A stretch of DNA of 33,661 nt, taken from contig JBHIBA010000014.1 of the NCBI GenBank assembly GCA_046758845.1, forward strand, positions 1-33,661, written 5' to 3'. The translations under genes and the position numbers were made by a program. Under the pieces are notes generated by a model. The model saw nothing but the letters and a program-made list of their open reading frames with translations, ran no database searches and had not been told where the DNA came from. This DNA is from JBHIBA01 sp046758845. Its GTDB lineage: Bacteria; UBA8248; JACPRG01; G963555815. How positions within the stretch are numbered: position 1 is the first letter of the stretch; every line of letters starts with the position of its first letter. Positions 21,217 to 30,090 of the stretch are shown piece by piece.

Positions 21217-23541
21217 TCACGGCGCTTGCCTCTTCAGGGCTTTTAGTAATTTCTCCGCCGTCATGGGAAGGGAGGTCATCCTCACCCCCGTGGCGTCATG
21301 AACAGCGTTGGCGATGGCTGCGGCCGTCGGGTCGATGGGCGTCTCCGAGCCGCCCTTTCCGCCGAACGGGCCGTAAGGGTCATTCGTGTCGACAAGGATA
21401 GTCTCGACCTGCGGGGAACCCTCCGCCCTGGGCAACGGATAATCGGCGAAACTGCCGTTCACCACTTCTCCCCCGTCGAAAGTCATGCGCTCGAACAGGG
21501 CCATCCCCATTCCCTGGATGACGGCCCCCTCCACCTGCCCTTCGGCCGTCAGGGGGTTCAGCGCCCGCCCGACATCGTCCGCCGCGATGAGCCGCAAGAC
21601 TTCAACGCGACCGGTTTCTAAGTCCACCTCCACCTCGGCCGCCTGGGCGGTGAACGTGTATGCAGCGGCGACGTTCCCGTATCGCGTCTCGTCCGCCATC
21701 ACCGATGGGGGGTCGTAGGTCGCCCGGGTCACGACGGGCTCCCACCCGGGCCTGCAAACCGTATCCCGGATCGCGCGCTGAACGGAGACGCCTTTCCCCC
21801 CGCTCCCCACAACCGAGATCTTCCCGTCGCGGATCTCCAGGTCTTCGGTGTCCGCCTCCAGGTAAGGAGCCGCCAGCTTCAGAATTTCGTCCCTGGCCTT
21901 TTTCGCCGCCCGCCGGACGGCGTTGCCGGCGATGAAGGTCAGGCGGCTCGCCCTCGCCCCGAACCCGAGGGGCGTCAAGTCTGTGTCCGCCGGGGACAGC
22001 TCTACGTCCTCCAGGTCAAAGCCAAGCTCTTCCGCGGCGATGAGGGCCAGGACTGTGTTCGCCCCCTGGCCGATGTCCCCTTCTCCGATGACCAGAGACG
22101 CCTGGCCGTCTTCACGGATGCGGACCTCGGCGTTGGCTCCGTCCCAATCCACGTGGACGCGGTTCCCGCTGACGTGAATCGCGCAAGCCATTCCAAGGCC
22201 CCGGACTCTTACAGAGCCCCCGTTTCCCGTGGCCCGGCCGGCGTCCCTCCCCTCGGGCTTCCCCCTCCTGCGTTCCGACCAGCCGATGGCTTGCGCCGCC
22301 TCGCGGATGCAGTCGGAGAGACCACAGCTTTTCATCTCCCAGCCGTGAATGGACCTCTCTTGTTCCCGGATGGCGTTCTGTAGGCGGAACTGGACAGGAT
22401 CGACCCCCAATTCCCCCGCCAGATGATCGAGGCAAGCCTCCAGCGCGAAGACCATCTGAGGGTTGCCCATCCCGCGAAAAGAGCCCGTCGGAAGGTGATT
22501 CGTGTAAACCATCTGGGCGTCGGTCTTGAGGTTCGGGAAGCGATAACAATTGTCCATCCGCATGCAGGTGACGCTCAAGACCTTCAGCGTCCGCCCGCAG
22601 TAGGCGCCCGCGTCTCCCTGTATGAAGGCCTCCTTGGCCGTGAGGGTTCCATCCGGGGCGGCCCCGACACGGAGGCGGATCCGGTAGGGCACCCTGGGGC
22701 GCGAGGCCCGGAACTCTTCCGTACGGTTGTTCAACAGGGCCACCGGATGGCTTGCGGCACGGGCCAGCAGGGCCGCCAGGATGGTGTTCGGCTCGTCCAC
22801 CATCTTCCCGCCGAAGGCCCCTCCGACAGCCGGCTGGACGATGCGAACCCGGGAGGTAGACACACCCAGGGCCTCCGCCACCCGGTCCCGGGCCGGGAAG
22901 ATGTTCTGGACCGGCGCGTAGAGCGTAATTTTCCCTGACGGATCGACGTCGGCGACCGTCCCGATGGGCTCCATGTAGGCCTGGTACTGCATGGAGGTGT
23001 CGAAGACGTTTTCGTAGACGGCCGCCGCCTGCGTGAATCCCTTCTCCAGGTCTCCCCGCAAGAAATTCATTCGCCGGGCCACGTTGTCCGGGCTCTCTTC
23101 GTGAAGCCGGGGCGCGCCCTCGGCCAGCGCCTCGTCAAGGGTGAAAACCGCCGGCAGGGGCTCGTACTCCACCCGAACCCGGTCCAGCGCCTCCAGCGCG
23201 GCGTCCTCGTCGGAGGCTGCGACGGCCGCGACCTCCTCCCCGAGGAACCGGACGCGGTCGGCTGCCAGGGCCGTCTGGTTTTTTATTTCATGGCCCCACC
23301 GGATGTGCGGAATGTCCCGCCAGGTGATCACGGCCCGAACTCCCGGAATCCTTTTTGCTTTCGCGGAATCCACTTCTACGATCCGGGCGTGCGGATGGGG
23401 ACTTCGCAGCACCTTCCCCACAAGGGCCCGGGGGAGACGCAGGTCCGTGACGAACTTCGCCAGCCCCTGGACCTTCGCTGGAGCTTCCAGAAGAGGTGTC
23501 GGTCTACCGATTAAACGGAAGTCGGTGTTCTCTTTGGCCAT
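21217..23541 (-). CDS. Xanthine dehydrogenase/aldehyde oxidase family molybdenum-binding subunit
   Basis: A 774-residue large subunit of a molybdenum hydroxylase (xanthine dehydrogenase, CO dehydrogenase-like or hydroxybenzoyl-CoA reductase type). Features are the substrate domain GKVLRSPHPHARI, QYQAYMEPIGTVADVD, the molybdopterin-contact segment QPAVGGAFGGKMVDEPN, TGSFRGMGNPQMVFALE, GEGDIGQGANTVLALIAAEELGF and the C-terminal GPFGGKGGSETP, with the Glu that acts as base in this family. ATG 23541 has no clear ribosome site. The usual partner FAD and [2Fe-2S] subunits are not adjacent, so it must use distant partners or none. Substrate class cannot be read by eye. Confidence 0.88.
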   Translation of the reverse strand: MAKENTDFRLIGRPTPLLEAPAKVQGLAKFVTDLRLPRALVGKVLRSPHPHARIVEVDSAKAKRIPGVRAVITWRDIPHIRWGHEIKNQTALAADRVRFLGEEVAAVAASDEDAALEALDRVRVEYEPLPAVFTLDEALAEGAPRLHEESPDNVARRMNFLRGDLEKGFTQAAAVYENVFDTSMQYQAYMEPIGTVADVDPSGKITLYAPVQNIFPARDRVAEALGVSTSRVRIVQPAVGGAFGGKMVDEPNTILAALLARAASHPVALLNNRTEEFRASRPRVPYRIRLRVGAAPDGTLTAKEAFIQGDAGAYCGRTLKVLSVTCMRMDNCYRFPNLKTDAQMVYTNHLPTGSFRGMGNPQMVFALEACLDHLAGELGVDPVQFRLQNAIREQERSIHGWEMKSCGLSDCIREAAQAIGWSERRRGKPEGRDAGRATGNGGSVRVRGLGMACAIHVSGNRVHVDWDGANAEVRIREDGQASLVIGEGDIGQGANTVLALIAAEELGFDLEDVELSPADTDLTPLGFGARASRLTFIAGNAVRRAAKKARDEILKLAAPYLEADTEDLEIRDGKISVVGSGGKGVSVQRAIRDTVCRPGWEPVVTRATYDPPSVMADETRYGNVAAAYTFTAQAAEVEVDLETGRVEVLRLIAADDVGRALNPLTAEGQVEGAVIQGMGMALFERMTFDGGEVVNGSFADYPLPRAEGSPQVETILVDTNDPYGPFGGKGGSETPIDPTAAAIANAVHDATGVRMTSLPMTAEKLLKALKRQAP

Positions 23542-23803
23542 CGCCGTATGAAGAAGATCGCCCGTAAAGGGGCTTAAGAAGAAGAGAAGGTCATCCTGAG
23601 AGGCAGACCCGCCCGGTCGCGATGACCGTGCAGATCGCCGTCAGCCGGGAATCCGGCGCCGCCGCCTTGATCTCCCCCCTTTCACAAACCTCGCGTCCAG
23701 CCGCGCTCTCCTTCGGTCCTTCTGGGAAACGCATGTAAGATAGCCGATTATAAGGGATTTCTCGGAGAGTCGCGTTTTTCTCATTCCCCTTTCGGAGGAG
23801 GTC

Positions 23804-24580
23804 GTGCGGCTTCAGGACCGGGTGGCCATCGTCACGGGCGGGGGACGCGGGTTGGGCGAGCAGATCGCCCGGGCCTACGCCGCGGAAGGAGCCCGCGTGG
23901 TCCTCATGGCCCGGACCCGAAACGAAATTGAGCGGGTGGCGGGGGATCTGGCTTCGGCGGGGCAGACCGCCCTCGCTCTTCCGGGCGACGTGTCCCAGGC
24001 GGAGGCCGCCCGCCAAGTGGTCGATCGGACACTGGAACGCTTTGGGCGCATCGACATCCTGGTCAACAACGCGGGAACCCTCTACCGGGGACGCCTGGCC
24101 GAGATGCCCACCGAGGCCATCAGCCAACTCGTGGACATCAACGTCAAGGGGTTGCTGTACATGAGCCGGGCGGCGCTGTCCGTCCTCCTGGTTCGGGGGG
24201 AAGGCTCGATCATCAACCTGTCTTCGGGATTGGGACGGGTCGGGGTGGCCGATTTCGTGGTCTACTGCGCCTCCAAGTTCGCCGTGGAGGGCATCACCCA
24301 GGCCCTGGCGGCGGAACTCAAGGGGACGGGCGTCCGGGTGAACGGACTCCACCCCGGCGGCATCGCCGACACAGCCCTGTCGCGGCGCTCCTGTGCAGAC
24401 CTCTGGCCAGAGGACTGGCTCCCGCCCGACATCGTTCGGGAACCGGCCGTCTATCTGGCCTCCGACGACGCCCGAGAAGTCACCGGTCTGGTGATCGATG
24501 CAACCGAGTGGACCGGCTATCCAGGGCGGCGCCCCGGTCTCTCCGGCCCTCCCCAACCGCCCGGAGAAGAACGGAAATAA
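23804..24580 (+). CDS. SDR family NAD(P)-dependent oxidoreductase
   Basis: A 258-residue short-chain dehydrogenase with the nucleotide motif TGGGRGLG (residues 11-18), the NNAG motif (LVNNAG), catalytic Ser and Tyr-x-x-x-Lys (SSGLGRVGVADFVVYCASK), and a C-terminal GLVIDATEWTGYPG. GTG 23804 is preceded by GGAGGAGG. It stands alone between the hydroxylase gene (-, divergent) and convergent M24 gene. Absence of an Arg in the region after beta-2 is hard to judge by eye, so NAD or NADP preference is open. A Pro-rich 30-residue tail follows the catalytic fold. Confidence 0.88.
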   Translation: MRLQDRVAIVTGGGRGLGEQIARAYAAEGARVVLMARTRNEIERVAGDLASAGQTALALPGDVSQAEAARQVVDRTLERFGRIDILVNNAGTLYRGRLAEMPTEAISQLVDINVKGLLYMSRAALSVLLVRGEGSIINLSSGLGRVGVADFVVYCASKFAVEGITQALAAELKGTGVRVNGLHPGGIADTALSRRSCADLWPEDWLPPDIVREPAVYLASDDAREVTGLVIDATEWTGYPGRRPGLSGPPQPPGEERK

Positions 24581-24583
24581 TCT

Positions 24584-24617
24584 GAACGCCCTTGGGCCGC
24601 GAACGCCCTTGGGCCGC
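24584..24617. repeat. 17-bp perfect tandem duplication
   Basis: GAACGCCCTTGGGCCGC occurs twice back to back (24584-24600 and 24601-24617), directly after the SDR stop codon. Confidence 0.8.
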
Positions 24618-24680
24618 AGAGGGACCGACCATCGCCCCGGGTGGATGGACCCTACGGCTGTCCTTTTCACCGGGCCAGAC

Positions 24681-24702
24681 ACGGCTGAGCGTCCTCAGCC
24701 GT
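24681..24702. terminator. 9-bp hairpin between convergent genes
   Basis: ACGGCTGAG (24681-24689) and CTCAGCCGT (24694-24702) are perfect inverted repeats with a CGTC loop, between the SDR gene (+) and the M24 gene (-). It may terminate both transcripts; no T-run is visible. Confidence 0.45.
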
Positions 24703-24713
24703 CGCGACTCCAC

Positions 24714-25829
24714 TCAGGGGATGACGATCAACCGGTCGTTGGGGGTCTGGTCGGAAAGCACCTCACATCCGTCCTGCGTAACCAGGACCATGTCCTTGCA
24801 CTGAAGACCGAACCCTTTCCCCACCCCAAAAACCAGTGGTTCGATCCCGAGCACCATACCGGCTTCCAACGGGCTGTCCGTGTATTTTCCCAGGTAGGGC
24901 TCTTCGTGCAGGTGGAGACCGATGCCATGCCCGACGAAAGAGATGGGGGGAAGCCCCAGTTCCCTGAATTTCTTCAAGAAGGCTTCATAGATCGCCCGGG
25001 CGCCGGCGCCGGGCTTGATCCCGTCTAGAACGAGCGACCTGCACTCGATCAGGTTCCGCCAGATCCGCTCGGCCTCGGCCGAAGCTCTTTGCACCACCGC
25101 CGTCCGGCACACGGCGGCGTGATAGCCTCCGATGACCCCAAAGATCTCCACCCGGCAGAGGTCCCCCGGCCGAAGGACGCGGTGTGTCGGTCCCACGTTG
25201 GGGTACTCGCTCCGTTCCCCCGTGGCGATGATCATCAGCTTGAACTGCTCTGCGCCCCGGGCATAGATCGCCTTGGTCAGCGCCGCGGCCAGGTCCATCT
25301 CCGTCAGGCCGGCCCCCACGGCCCCGAGCGCCTCCCCCACGGCCTGATCCGTGATCCGGGAAAGCCGCCGGAGCAGATCGATCTCCCCTTGCGTCTTCAA
25401 CTGTCGAAGGCGGCCGTAAAGCTGCTCGGCGGGTGCGAAGCGCGCCTTCGGCAAGAGGCCCTTCAGATGATCGAAGTCTCCCGCCGGGAGGTAATCCATC
25501 TCGATTCCGATGAGGGCCTCTGCAAGACCCTGGTCCTTAAGCAACTGGGCAAGCGCTGCCATCGGCCGGTCGGTGAACTCTCCCCAAACCCGCACTTCTA
25601 CTTGCCCCGCCCGGCTCCGGACGGTGCTCTCCTCCATGTCCACGCTCACGATGGCCTCTCGGCCGTCGCGCGTCACGACCGCCATGGCGTGGCGCCAGCG
25701 CATCAAGGGCTGCGAGGGAACGACGAATCCGGCCGTATAGGCGAAGTTTTCCGGAGAGATGGCCACGAGGGCGTCCACGCCGGCCTCGGCCATCGCCGCC
25801 CGCTGACGGGAGATGACTTCTTTCTGCAT
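24714..25829 (-). CDS. M24 pita-bread family protein, probable metal-independent enzyme
   Basis: A 371-residue M24 (Xaa-Pro peptidase/creatinase fold) protein with creatinase-like N-terminal domain. Eye alignment to the five metal ligands of aminopeptidases gives Glu228 (EIFGVIGGYHAA, normally Asp), Ala239 (normally Asp), His301 (GHGIGLHLHEEP), Glu330 (GIEPLVF), and Lys345 (LQCKDMVLV, normally Glu). Three of five therefore differ, as in metal-independent creatinase, which hydrolyses creatine. I infer a non-peptidase hydrolase of a small amidine- or amide-type substrate. ATG 25829 has GGAGGGGAA directly upstream. It lies 16 bases after the opine dehydrogenase gene and is the last gene of the operon. 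Confidence 0.82.
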   Translation of the reverse strand: MQKEVISRQRAAMAEAGVDALVAISPENFAYTAGFVVPSQPLMRWRHAMAVVTRDGREAIVSVDMEESTVRSRAGQVEVRVWGEFTDRPMAALAQLLKDQGLAEALIGIEMDYLPAGDFDHLKGLLPKARFAPAEQLYGRLRQLKTQGEIDLLRRLSRITDQAVGEALGAVGAGLTEMDLAAALTKAIYARGAEQFKLMIIATGERSEYPNVGPTHRVLRPGDLCRVEIFGVIGGYHAAVCRTAVVQRASAEAERIWRNLIECRSLVLDGIKPGAGARAIYEAFLKKFRELGLPPISFVGHGIGLHLHEEPYLGKYTDSPLEAGMVLGIEPLVFGVGKGFGLQCKDMVLVTQDGCEVLSDQTPNDRLIVIP

Positions 25830-25845
25830 TTCCCCTCCAGGCTCC

Positions 25846-26934
25846 CTACGCCACGGAGGCCAACAGCTCCTCGGGCGAAAGCCCCTCAACGCCCATCCGG
25901 GCCAGTGTGAGCCCCTCGCGACGGTAGTCCTTGTTTTGAGCGATGGAGGCCAAGGTGATGAGGCTGTCCATGGCGGGCGTTGAGACGCCGACGAGCCTGC
26001 CGAACTCGGACATCGGCATCAGGCCGTACCCGACGTCCTCGTGAACGTAGCGGTGGTCGAGGGACGAAGGCGACTTGATCGTCCGGTTCGGCCCGCTCTC
26101 CTGCATCGCCCGATACACCGAACGCGACCTCCTTGCGGCCTCGGTGGTCAGGCCGGCCTCGCAGAAGTAATCGATGAAGGCCGGAAGGCGCAGTCCCAGC
26201 CGCCCGGCCACGGCGAGGCGCTCGGCGTCCACCTCTTCGATGACCCGCGCCACGGCGGGCGTGATGGACTCCTTGTAGAACAGGACGTCGCCCCCGGTAA
26301 ACTCGATCCACCCCGCGTTCATCAGCACCCCGGGCGGGTGAATCACCGCATTGATGTTCATGAAGCCCGTCTCCAAGACGTTCGAAGCCGGTCGCAGGTT
26401 GGGGAACAGCGGACGCAGACGCTGCGTCAGCTCCTCCGTGCGGCCCGCCGGCAGGGCGGCAAATCGGAGATTCGTCGTTTCCCGATAAACGGCGACCGTC
26501 GCTTCTCCCTCCATCCGGCAGATGTACGTCAGCGTCACGGACTCGCAAAGGGGCGCGTCCGAGCCCCCGGCGGCGCGAAGCTCGGCGGCGAAGTGAAACC
26601 CCCCGCCCGTGTGTCCCGGGTTCAGATAGACGACCTGCTCAGGCCGCAAGACCGGGGCCAGGGCGCGCGCGTAGCCCTCGTGGGCCACCGAAGGGACGAC
26701 CAGCATCACGAGATCGGCGCCGGAAACGGCAGACGCCAGATCCGTCGTGAGGAGCGCGGGTATCGGCCTTCCCTGATACTCGCCTCGAACGGAGATGCCG
26801 CTCCGCAAAGGGGCGAGTCGCCCCTCGGACCGGCTGTGCATTCGCACCTCATACCCGCGGAGCGTGAGGACGGCGGCGGCCGCGCAACCCCCGTGACCGG
26901 CCCCCAGGACGGCGACCTTGCGAACCTCAGGCAC
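25846..26934 (-). CDS. NAD/NADP octopine/nopaline dehydrogenase family protein
   Basis: A 362-residue protein with the Rossmann motif VLGAGHGGCAAA at residues 9-20 and the C-terminal octopine-dehydrogenase domain (ETGFMNINAVIHPPGVLMNAG, around residues 185-205). Opine dehydrogenases reversibly join an amino acid and an alpha-keto acid through reductive amination. The histidine of the conserved NAVIHPP motif is present. Its start overlaps the end of the enolase-superfamily gene by 8 bases and the M24 gene follows after 16 bases, so the three are one transcription unit. Direction of catalysis (opine formation or breakdown) is not visible; catabolism is my inference from the operon. Confidence 0.86.
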   Translation of the reverse strand: MPEVRKVAVLGAGHGGCAAAAVLTLRGYEVRMHSRSEGRLAPLRSGISVRGEYQGRPIPALLTTDLASAVSGADLVMLVVPSVAHEGYARALAPVLRPEQVVYLNPGHTGGGFHFAAELRAAGGSDAPLCESVTLTYICRMEGEATVAVYRETTNLRFAALPAGRTEELTQRLRPLFPNLRPASNVLETGFMNINAVIHPPGVLMNAGWIEFTGGDVLFYKESITPAVARVIEEVDAERLAVAGRLGLRLPAFIDYFCEAGLTTEAARRSRSVYRAMQESGPNRTIKSPSSLDHRYVHEDVGYGLMPMSEFGRLVGVSTPAMDSLITLASIAQNKDYRREGLTLARMGVEGLSPEELLASVA

Positions 26935-28093
26935 GGCGGTCCACCCGATAACGCGCGACCTTATCCTCGTCCACGCCGGTCCCCATTCCCGGCCCCTGGG
27001 GCACTTGAATCGCGCCGTCGGAGAATTCGAAAGGCGCCAGGATGAGATCGTCTATGTAGTAGATTCCCGCCAGCTGGCCGTGCTGGGCCTCGGCGGGAGT
27101 GGAGATGGGCACCACGCAGGAGAGCGTAACGGAAGGGGCGGCCGCGGCCAGGTGAACATTCGCGCGATTGCCGACGCCCGTCTCCACCGAACCGTTCACG
27201 TTGCACGGAAGCCCGGCGGACCGGGCCACCGCGGCGACCTCCATCGCACGGTAAAGCCCCCCGGGCTTGGTCGTATAGATGGAGATGAGGTCGGCCGCGC
27301 GGCGCTCGACGATCTCCAAAACGTCGTGGGCGTTCCACGCGCTCTCATCGGCCATCACAGGCGTATCGATGGCGCGGGCGACTTCAGCCATCCGCGCCAT
27401 TCCCTCCACCGGCTGCTCGGCGTATTTGAGTCCGTAAGGCTCCATGGCCCTGAGCGTCTGTATGGCCTCGCCCGGATTCGAGTACCCCTGATTGGCGTCC
27501 ACGCAGAGGTCCACGTGCTCTCCCGCCGCCTCGCGCACCTGGCGAACGATCTCGATATCCCGTTTCGGATTCACGCCCACCTTGATCTTGATCGTCCGGA
27601 TCCCCTCCTGGACAACCTGCACACACTCGGCCACCGCCTCGTCCATCGGCAGAAATCCGATGGAATGAGTGACCGGAATGGAATCCCTCACGCGGCCGCC
27701 CAGGAGCGAGCAAACCGGAACCCCGAGAGAACGCCCAGCCAGGTCATAAGCCGCCATCTCAACGGCCGCCTTGGCGTAGGGGTATCCCCGAATCGCCCCG
27801 TCCATCCGAGTGTGGAGGCCCGCGAAGTTCCCCGCTTCTACGCCGGTGACCGCCGGAGCCAAGTAATTCCCGACGACGTACATCGTCGTGCCGGGCGACT
27901 CGCCGAAATACCGGCCGTAGTCACCCCCCCAGTCCTTGATCACGGGGGCCTCGCCCCAACCGACGGTCCCGCCGTCTCCCACGATGCGAACGAGCACATA
28001 GCCGCCGATCGTCCCGGTGAGCCCCGTCCACTTATGCGCCCGCCGGGTTGGGAGGGCAACGTGAATCGTCTCTATCTCTTCGATTCGGACCAT
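26927..28093 (-). CDS. Mandelate racemase/muconate lactonizing enzyme family protein
   Basis: A 388-residue enolase-superfamily enzyme. Catalytic acid/base Lys pairs are in KIKVG (Lys169 and Lys171, KxK motif), with metal ligands Asp199 (DANQG), Glu226 (AEQPVE) and Asp249 (MADES), and a second Lys276 (YTTKPGG) on the opposite face. This KxK/D/E/D/K pattern indicates the muconate lactonizing enzyme subgroup, which holds cycloisomerases, dipeptide epimerases and N-acylamino-acid racemases. It is probably the first gene of the enolase-opine dehydrogenase-M24 operon. ATG 28093 is preceded by duplicated GCGGGAACAT. Substrate unknown. Confidence 0.9.
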   Translation of the reverse strand: MVRIEEIETIHVALPTRRAHKWTGLTGTIGGYVLVRIVGDGGTVGWGEAPVIKDWGGDYGRYFGESPGTTMYVVGNYLAPAVTGVEAGNFAGLHTRMDGAIRGYPYAKAAVEMAAYDLAGRSLGVPVCSLLGGRVRDSIPVTHSIGFLPMDEAVAECVQVVQEGIRTIKIKVGVNPKRDIEIVRQVREAAGEHVDLCVDANQGYSNPGEAIQTLRAMEPYGLKYAEQPVEGMARMAEVARAIDTPVMADESAWNAHDVLEIVERRAADLISIYTTKPGGLYRAMEVAAVARSAGLPCNVNGSVETGVGNRANVHLAAAAPSVTLSCVVPISTPAEAQHGQLAGIYYIDDLILAPFEFSDGAIQVPQGPGMGTGVDEDKVARYRVDRRA

Positions 28094-28097
28094 TAGG

Positions 28098-28121
28098 ATG
28101 TTCCCGCTAGAATGTTCCCGC
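28098..28121 (-). promoter_or_regulatory. Tandem GCGGGAACAT boxes next to a start codon
   Basis: On the minus strand GCGGGAACAT occurs twice (28112-28121 and 28098-28107), 14 bases apart, ending 4 bases before the ATG of the enolase-superfamily gene. It may be an operator or an RNA-level site near the ribosome binding region; GCGGGA itself is a weak ribosome site. The 288-base gap to the next gene shows nothing else I recognise. Confidence 0.4.
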
Positions 28122-28381
28122 CTGCGTCAGGGGAATCGTGGAGGTTGGACTTTCTCCGCCGTCCCGGACCTCTCTGCCCCGAGCCGAGTTCTCAGGCCCT
28201 TGGTGTCGCCCAAGCCGCGAGTGGCCAAAGGCTCACCCCCAGGCGCGAGGTCCCCTTGCGGGGCAGTGAGCGATTCAGGGCTCCTTGTCTGACGAACAAA
28301 AAAATGGCAATCAAGGGACGCATCGACCGGTTCGAGGTTAGTCAATCCGCCCGGACGCTGTCAAAGGTCCGGGCCGTCTCC

Positions 28382-30088
28382 TCACTCCTGCGCTGGAATG
28401 GAGGAACACTCCATCCCGCCGTTCGCGCCGCGCCGAATGCAGGACAGGCGGTTCCAATTCGGGTCGGTCTCGGGATAGTCGAGGCGGTAGTGGGCTCCTC
28501 GGCTCTCCGTTCGTAACAGGGCCGCCGATGCCAGCATGCGCGCGACCAGGCACAGGTTGCGCGTTTCGGTCGCGGAGCGAACCGCCTGGAAACGCGCCGA
28601 TCGCCCCATGGCCTCCAACGCCCCCGGCGGGGCGAGCGTCAGACGCTGGAGGTCGCCGGCCTCAAATTCATCCAGGCGGTCCAAGGCAGCCCTGAGCCTG
28701 GATCCCTCCCGGACGATGTTGAGGTCCTGCTGGACCACTTTCCGAATTCGATTCCTCAGCTCCTCAACCGGAATCCCTTCCCTTCGTTCCCAAACCGAGG
28801 AAATCCAGCGGACGCCCTCCCCTCCCAGGCAGACCTCCGCCTCCCCCTTTCCGCCGACCTCCTCGGCCAGACGGGCCGCCGCCCTTCCCGCCCGGACGCC
28901 GAAGACCATGGCCGCGGAGAGAGCGCTTCCTCCGATCCGGTTGGCGCCGTGGATTCCCCCGGCGTTATCTCCGGCGGCAAAAAGACCCGGAACCTCGGTG
29001 GCCCCCCACAGGTCGATCTTCGCGCCCCCCAGCCACGTGTGCGATCCGGGCGCCAGTTCCTGCGGCTTCTGGGTCAGGTCGATCCCGTGATTCTTGTATT
29101 GCCGGTAGATGTGAGGGGCGTAACGAAGAATGGTTTTCAGAGGAAGATCCGTGCTGTCGAGGTAGACGCCGCCGGCCGGCGTTCCCCGACCGTGGTAGAT
29201 CTCCAGCGCCATGGCACGACAAATTTCGGCCCGGCTCGCCTGCTCCGCCGTCCCCGGAAAATAGCGCTCCATGAACTCCTCCCCGAGGACGTTCCGGAAA
29301 CGGCTACCCATGATGATGAAGCCTGTCGGATGCGGGGCGAACCCTCGCATCTCTTCCGGAGCGATACAAAGCGGCTGAAAGTCGATCATCTCCAAATTAA
29401 TAATCGACGCCCCCGCCCGGTAGGCCATGGCGTGTCCGTCCCCTGTGATGAGAGGAGGATTATCGTGGGCGAGAAAAAGAGCGGAAGCGCCTCCCGAGGC
29501 CAAGACGACCGCGGGCGCCGAAACGGTCAGCCAATGGCCCCGGTCATAGTTCAAGGCGACGGCCCCGACACAGCGTCCCTTCCGGATCGTCAGATCCAGA
29601 ACGCACGTCTGCTCCGCGCGCTCGATCTCCGGGGTCTTCCTGACTTTCGCCGACAGGCACTTCATGACGGCCACGCCCGTGTGGTCATACGCGTGAAGCG
29701 CTCGGGGGAAAACGTTCTTCGGCATCTCCTTCTGGTGGAAGTCCCCGCCTTCGCGGACGAGATCAAGCCCCCAGCCTTCCATCTCTCTCACAAGGGAAAC
29801 GACCTCCCGTGTCCAGGCCTCCGTGAAGCGGCGGCTGATCAGTCCTGCCCCGCTGCGCAAGACATCCTCGGCGTGGACCTCCGGGTTGTCTCGTGCGTCA
29901 CGGATGGCCAGGGCGGCGGCGAATCCTCCGCGCGCCATTCCCGAAACGCCACTCGGCACGCGGCCTTTCGTCACCAGAAGAACTTTCGCCCCTTCCCGGG
30001 CCGCCGATAGGGCCGCGAGACACCCTGCGGCGCCGCTTCCGATCACGAGGACGTCCGCCCCTCTCGGGAGGACGGGCAATTCTCCCAT
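28382..30088 (-). CDS. Fumarate reductase/L-aspartate oxidase-like flavoprotein
   Basis: A 568-residue flavoprotein with N-terminal FAD motif ADVLVIGSGAAGCLAA, the segment HAYDHTGVAVMKCL, GDGHAMAYRAGASIINLEMIDFQPLCIAPEE, and GLFAAGDNAGGIHGANRIGGSALSAAMVFGVRAG near residue 370, the usual order in fumarate reductase, succinate dehydrogenase, aspartate oxidase and adenylylsulfate reductase flavoproteins. NadB would read GANRLASNSLLE; here GGSALSAA, so it is not a standard NadB. ATG 30088 follows the UPF0261 gene's stop by 2 bases, so the pair is an operon. The C-terminal helical domain (about 480-568) is present. Electron acceptor and substrate unknown. Confidence 0.83.
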   Translation of the reverse strand: MGELPVLPRGADVLVIGSGAAGCLAALSAAREGAKVLLVTKGRVPSGVSGMARGGFAAALAIRDARDNPEVHAEDVLRSGAGLISRRFTEAWTREVVSLVREMEGWGLDLVREGGDFHQKEMPKNVFPRALHAYDHTGVAVMKCLSAKVRKTPEIERAEQTCVLDLTIRKGRCVGAVALNYDRGHWLTVSAPAVVLASGGASALFLAHDNPPLITGDGHAMAYRAGASIINLEMIDFQPLCIAPEEMRGFAPHPTGFIIMGSRFRNVLGEEFMERYFPGTAEQASRAEICRAMALEIYHGRGTPAGGVYLDSTDLPLKTILRYAPHIYRQYKNHGIDLTQKPQELAPGSHTWLGGAKIDLWGATEVPGLFAAGDNAGGIHGANRIGGSALSAAMVFGVRAGRAAARLAEEVGGKGEAEVCLGGEGVRWISSVWERREGIPVEELRNRIRKVVQQDLNIVREGSRLRAALDRLDEFEAGDLQRLTLAPPGALEAMGRSARFQAVRSATETRNLCLVARMLASAALLRTESRGAHYRLDYPETDPNWNRLSCIRRGANGGMECSSIPAQE

Positions 30089-30090
30089 TT

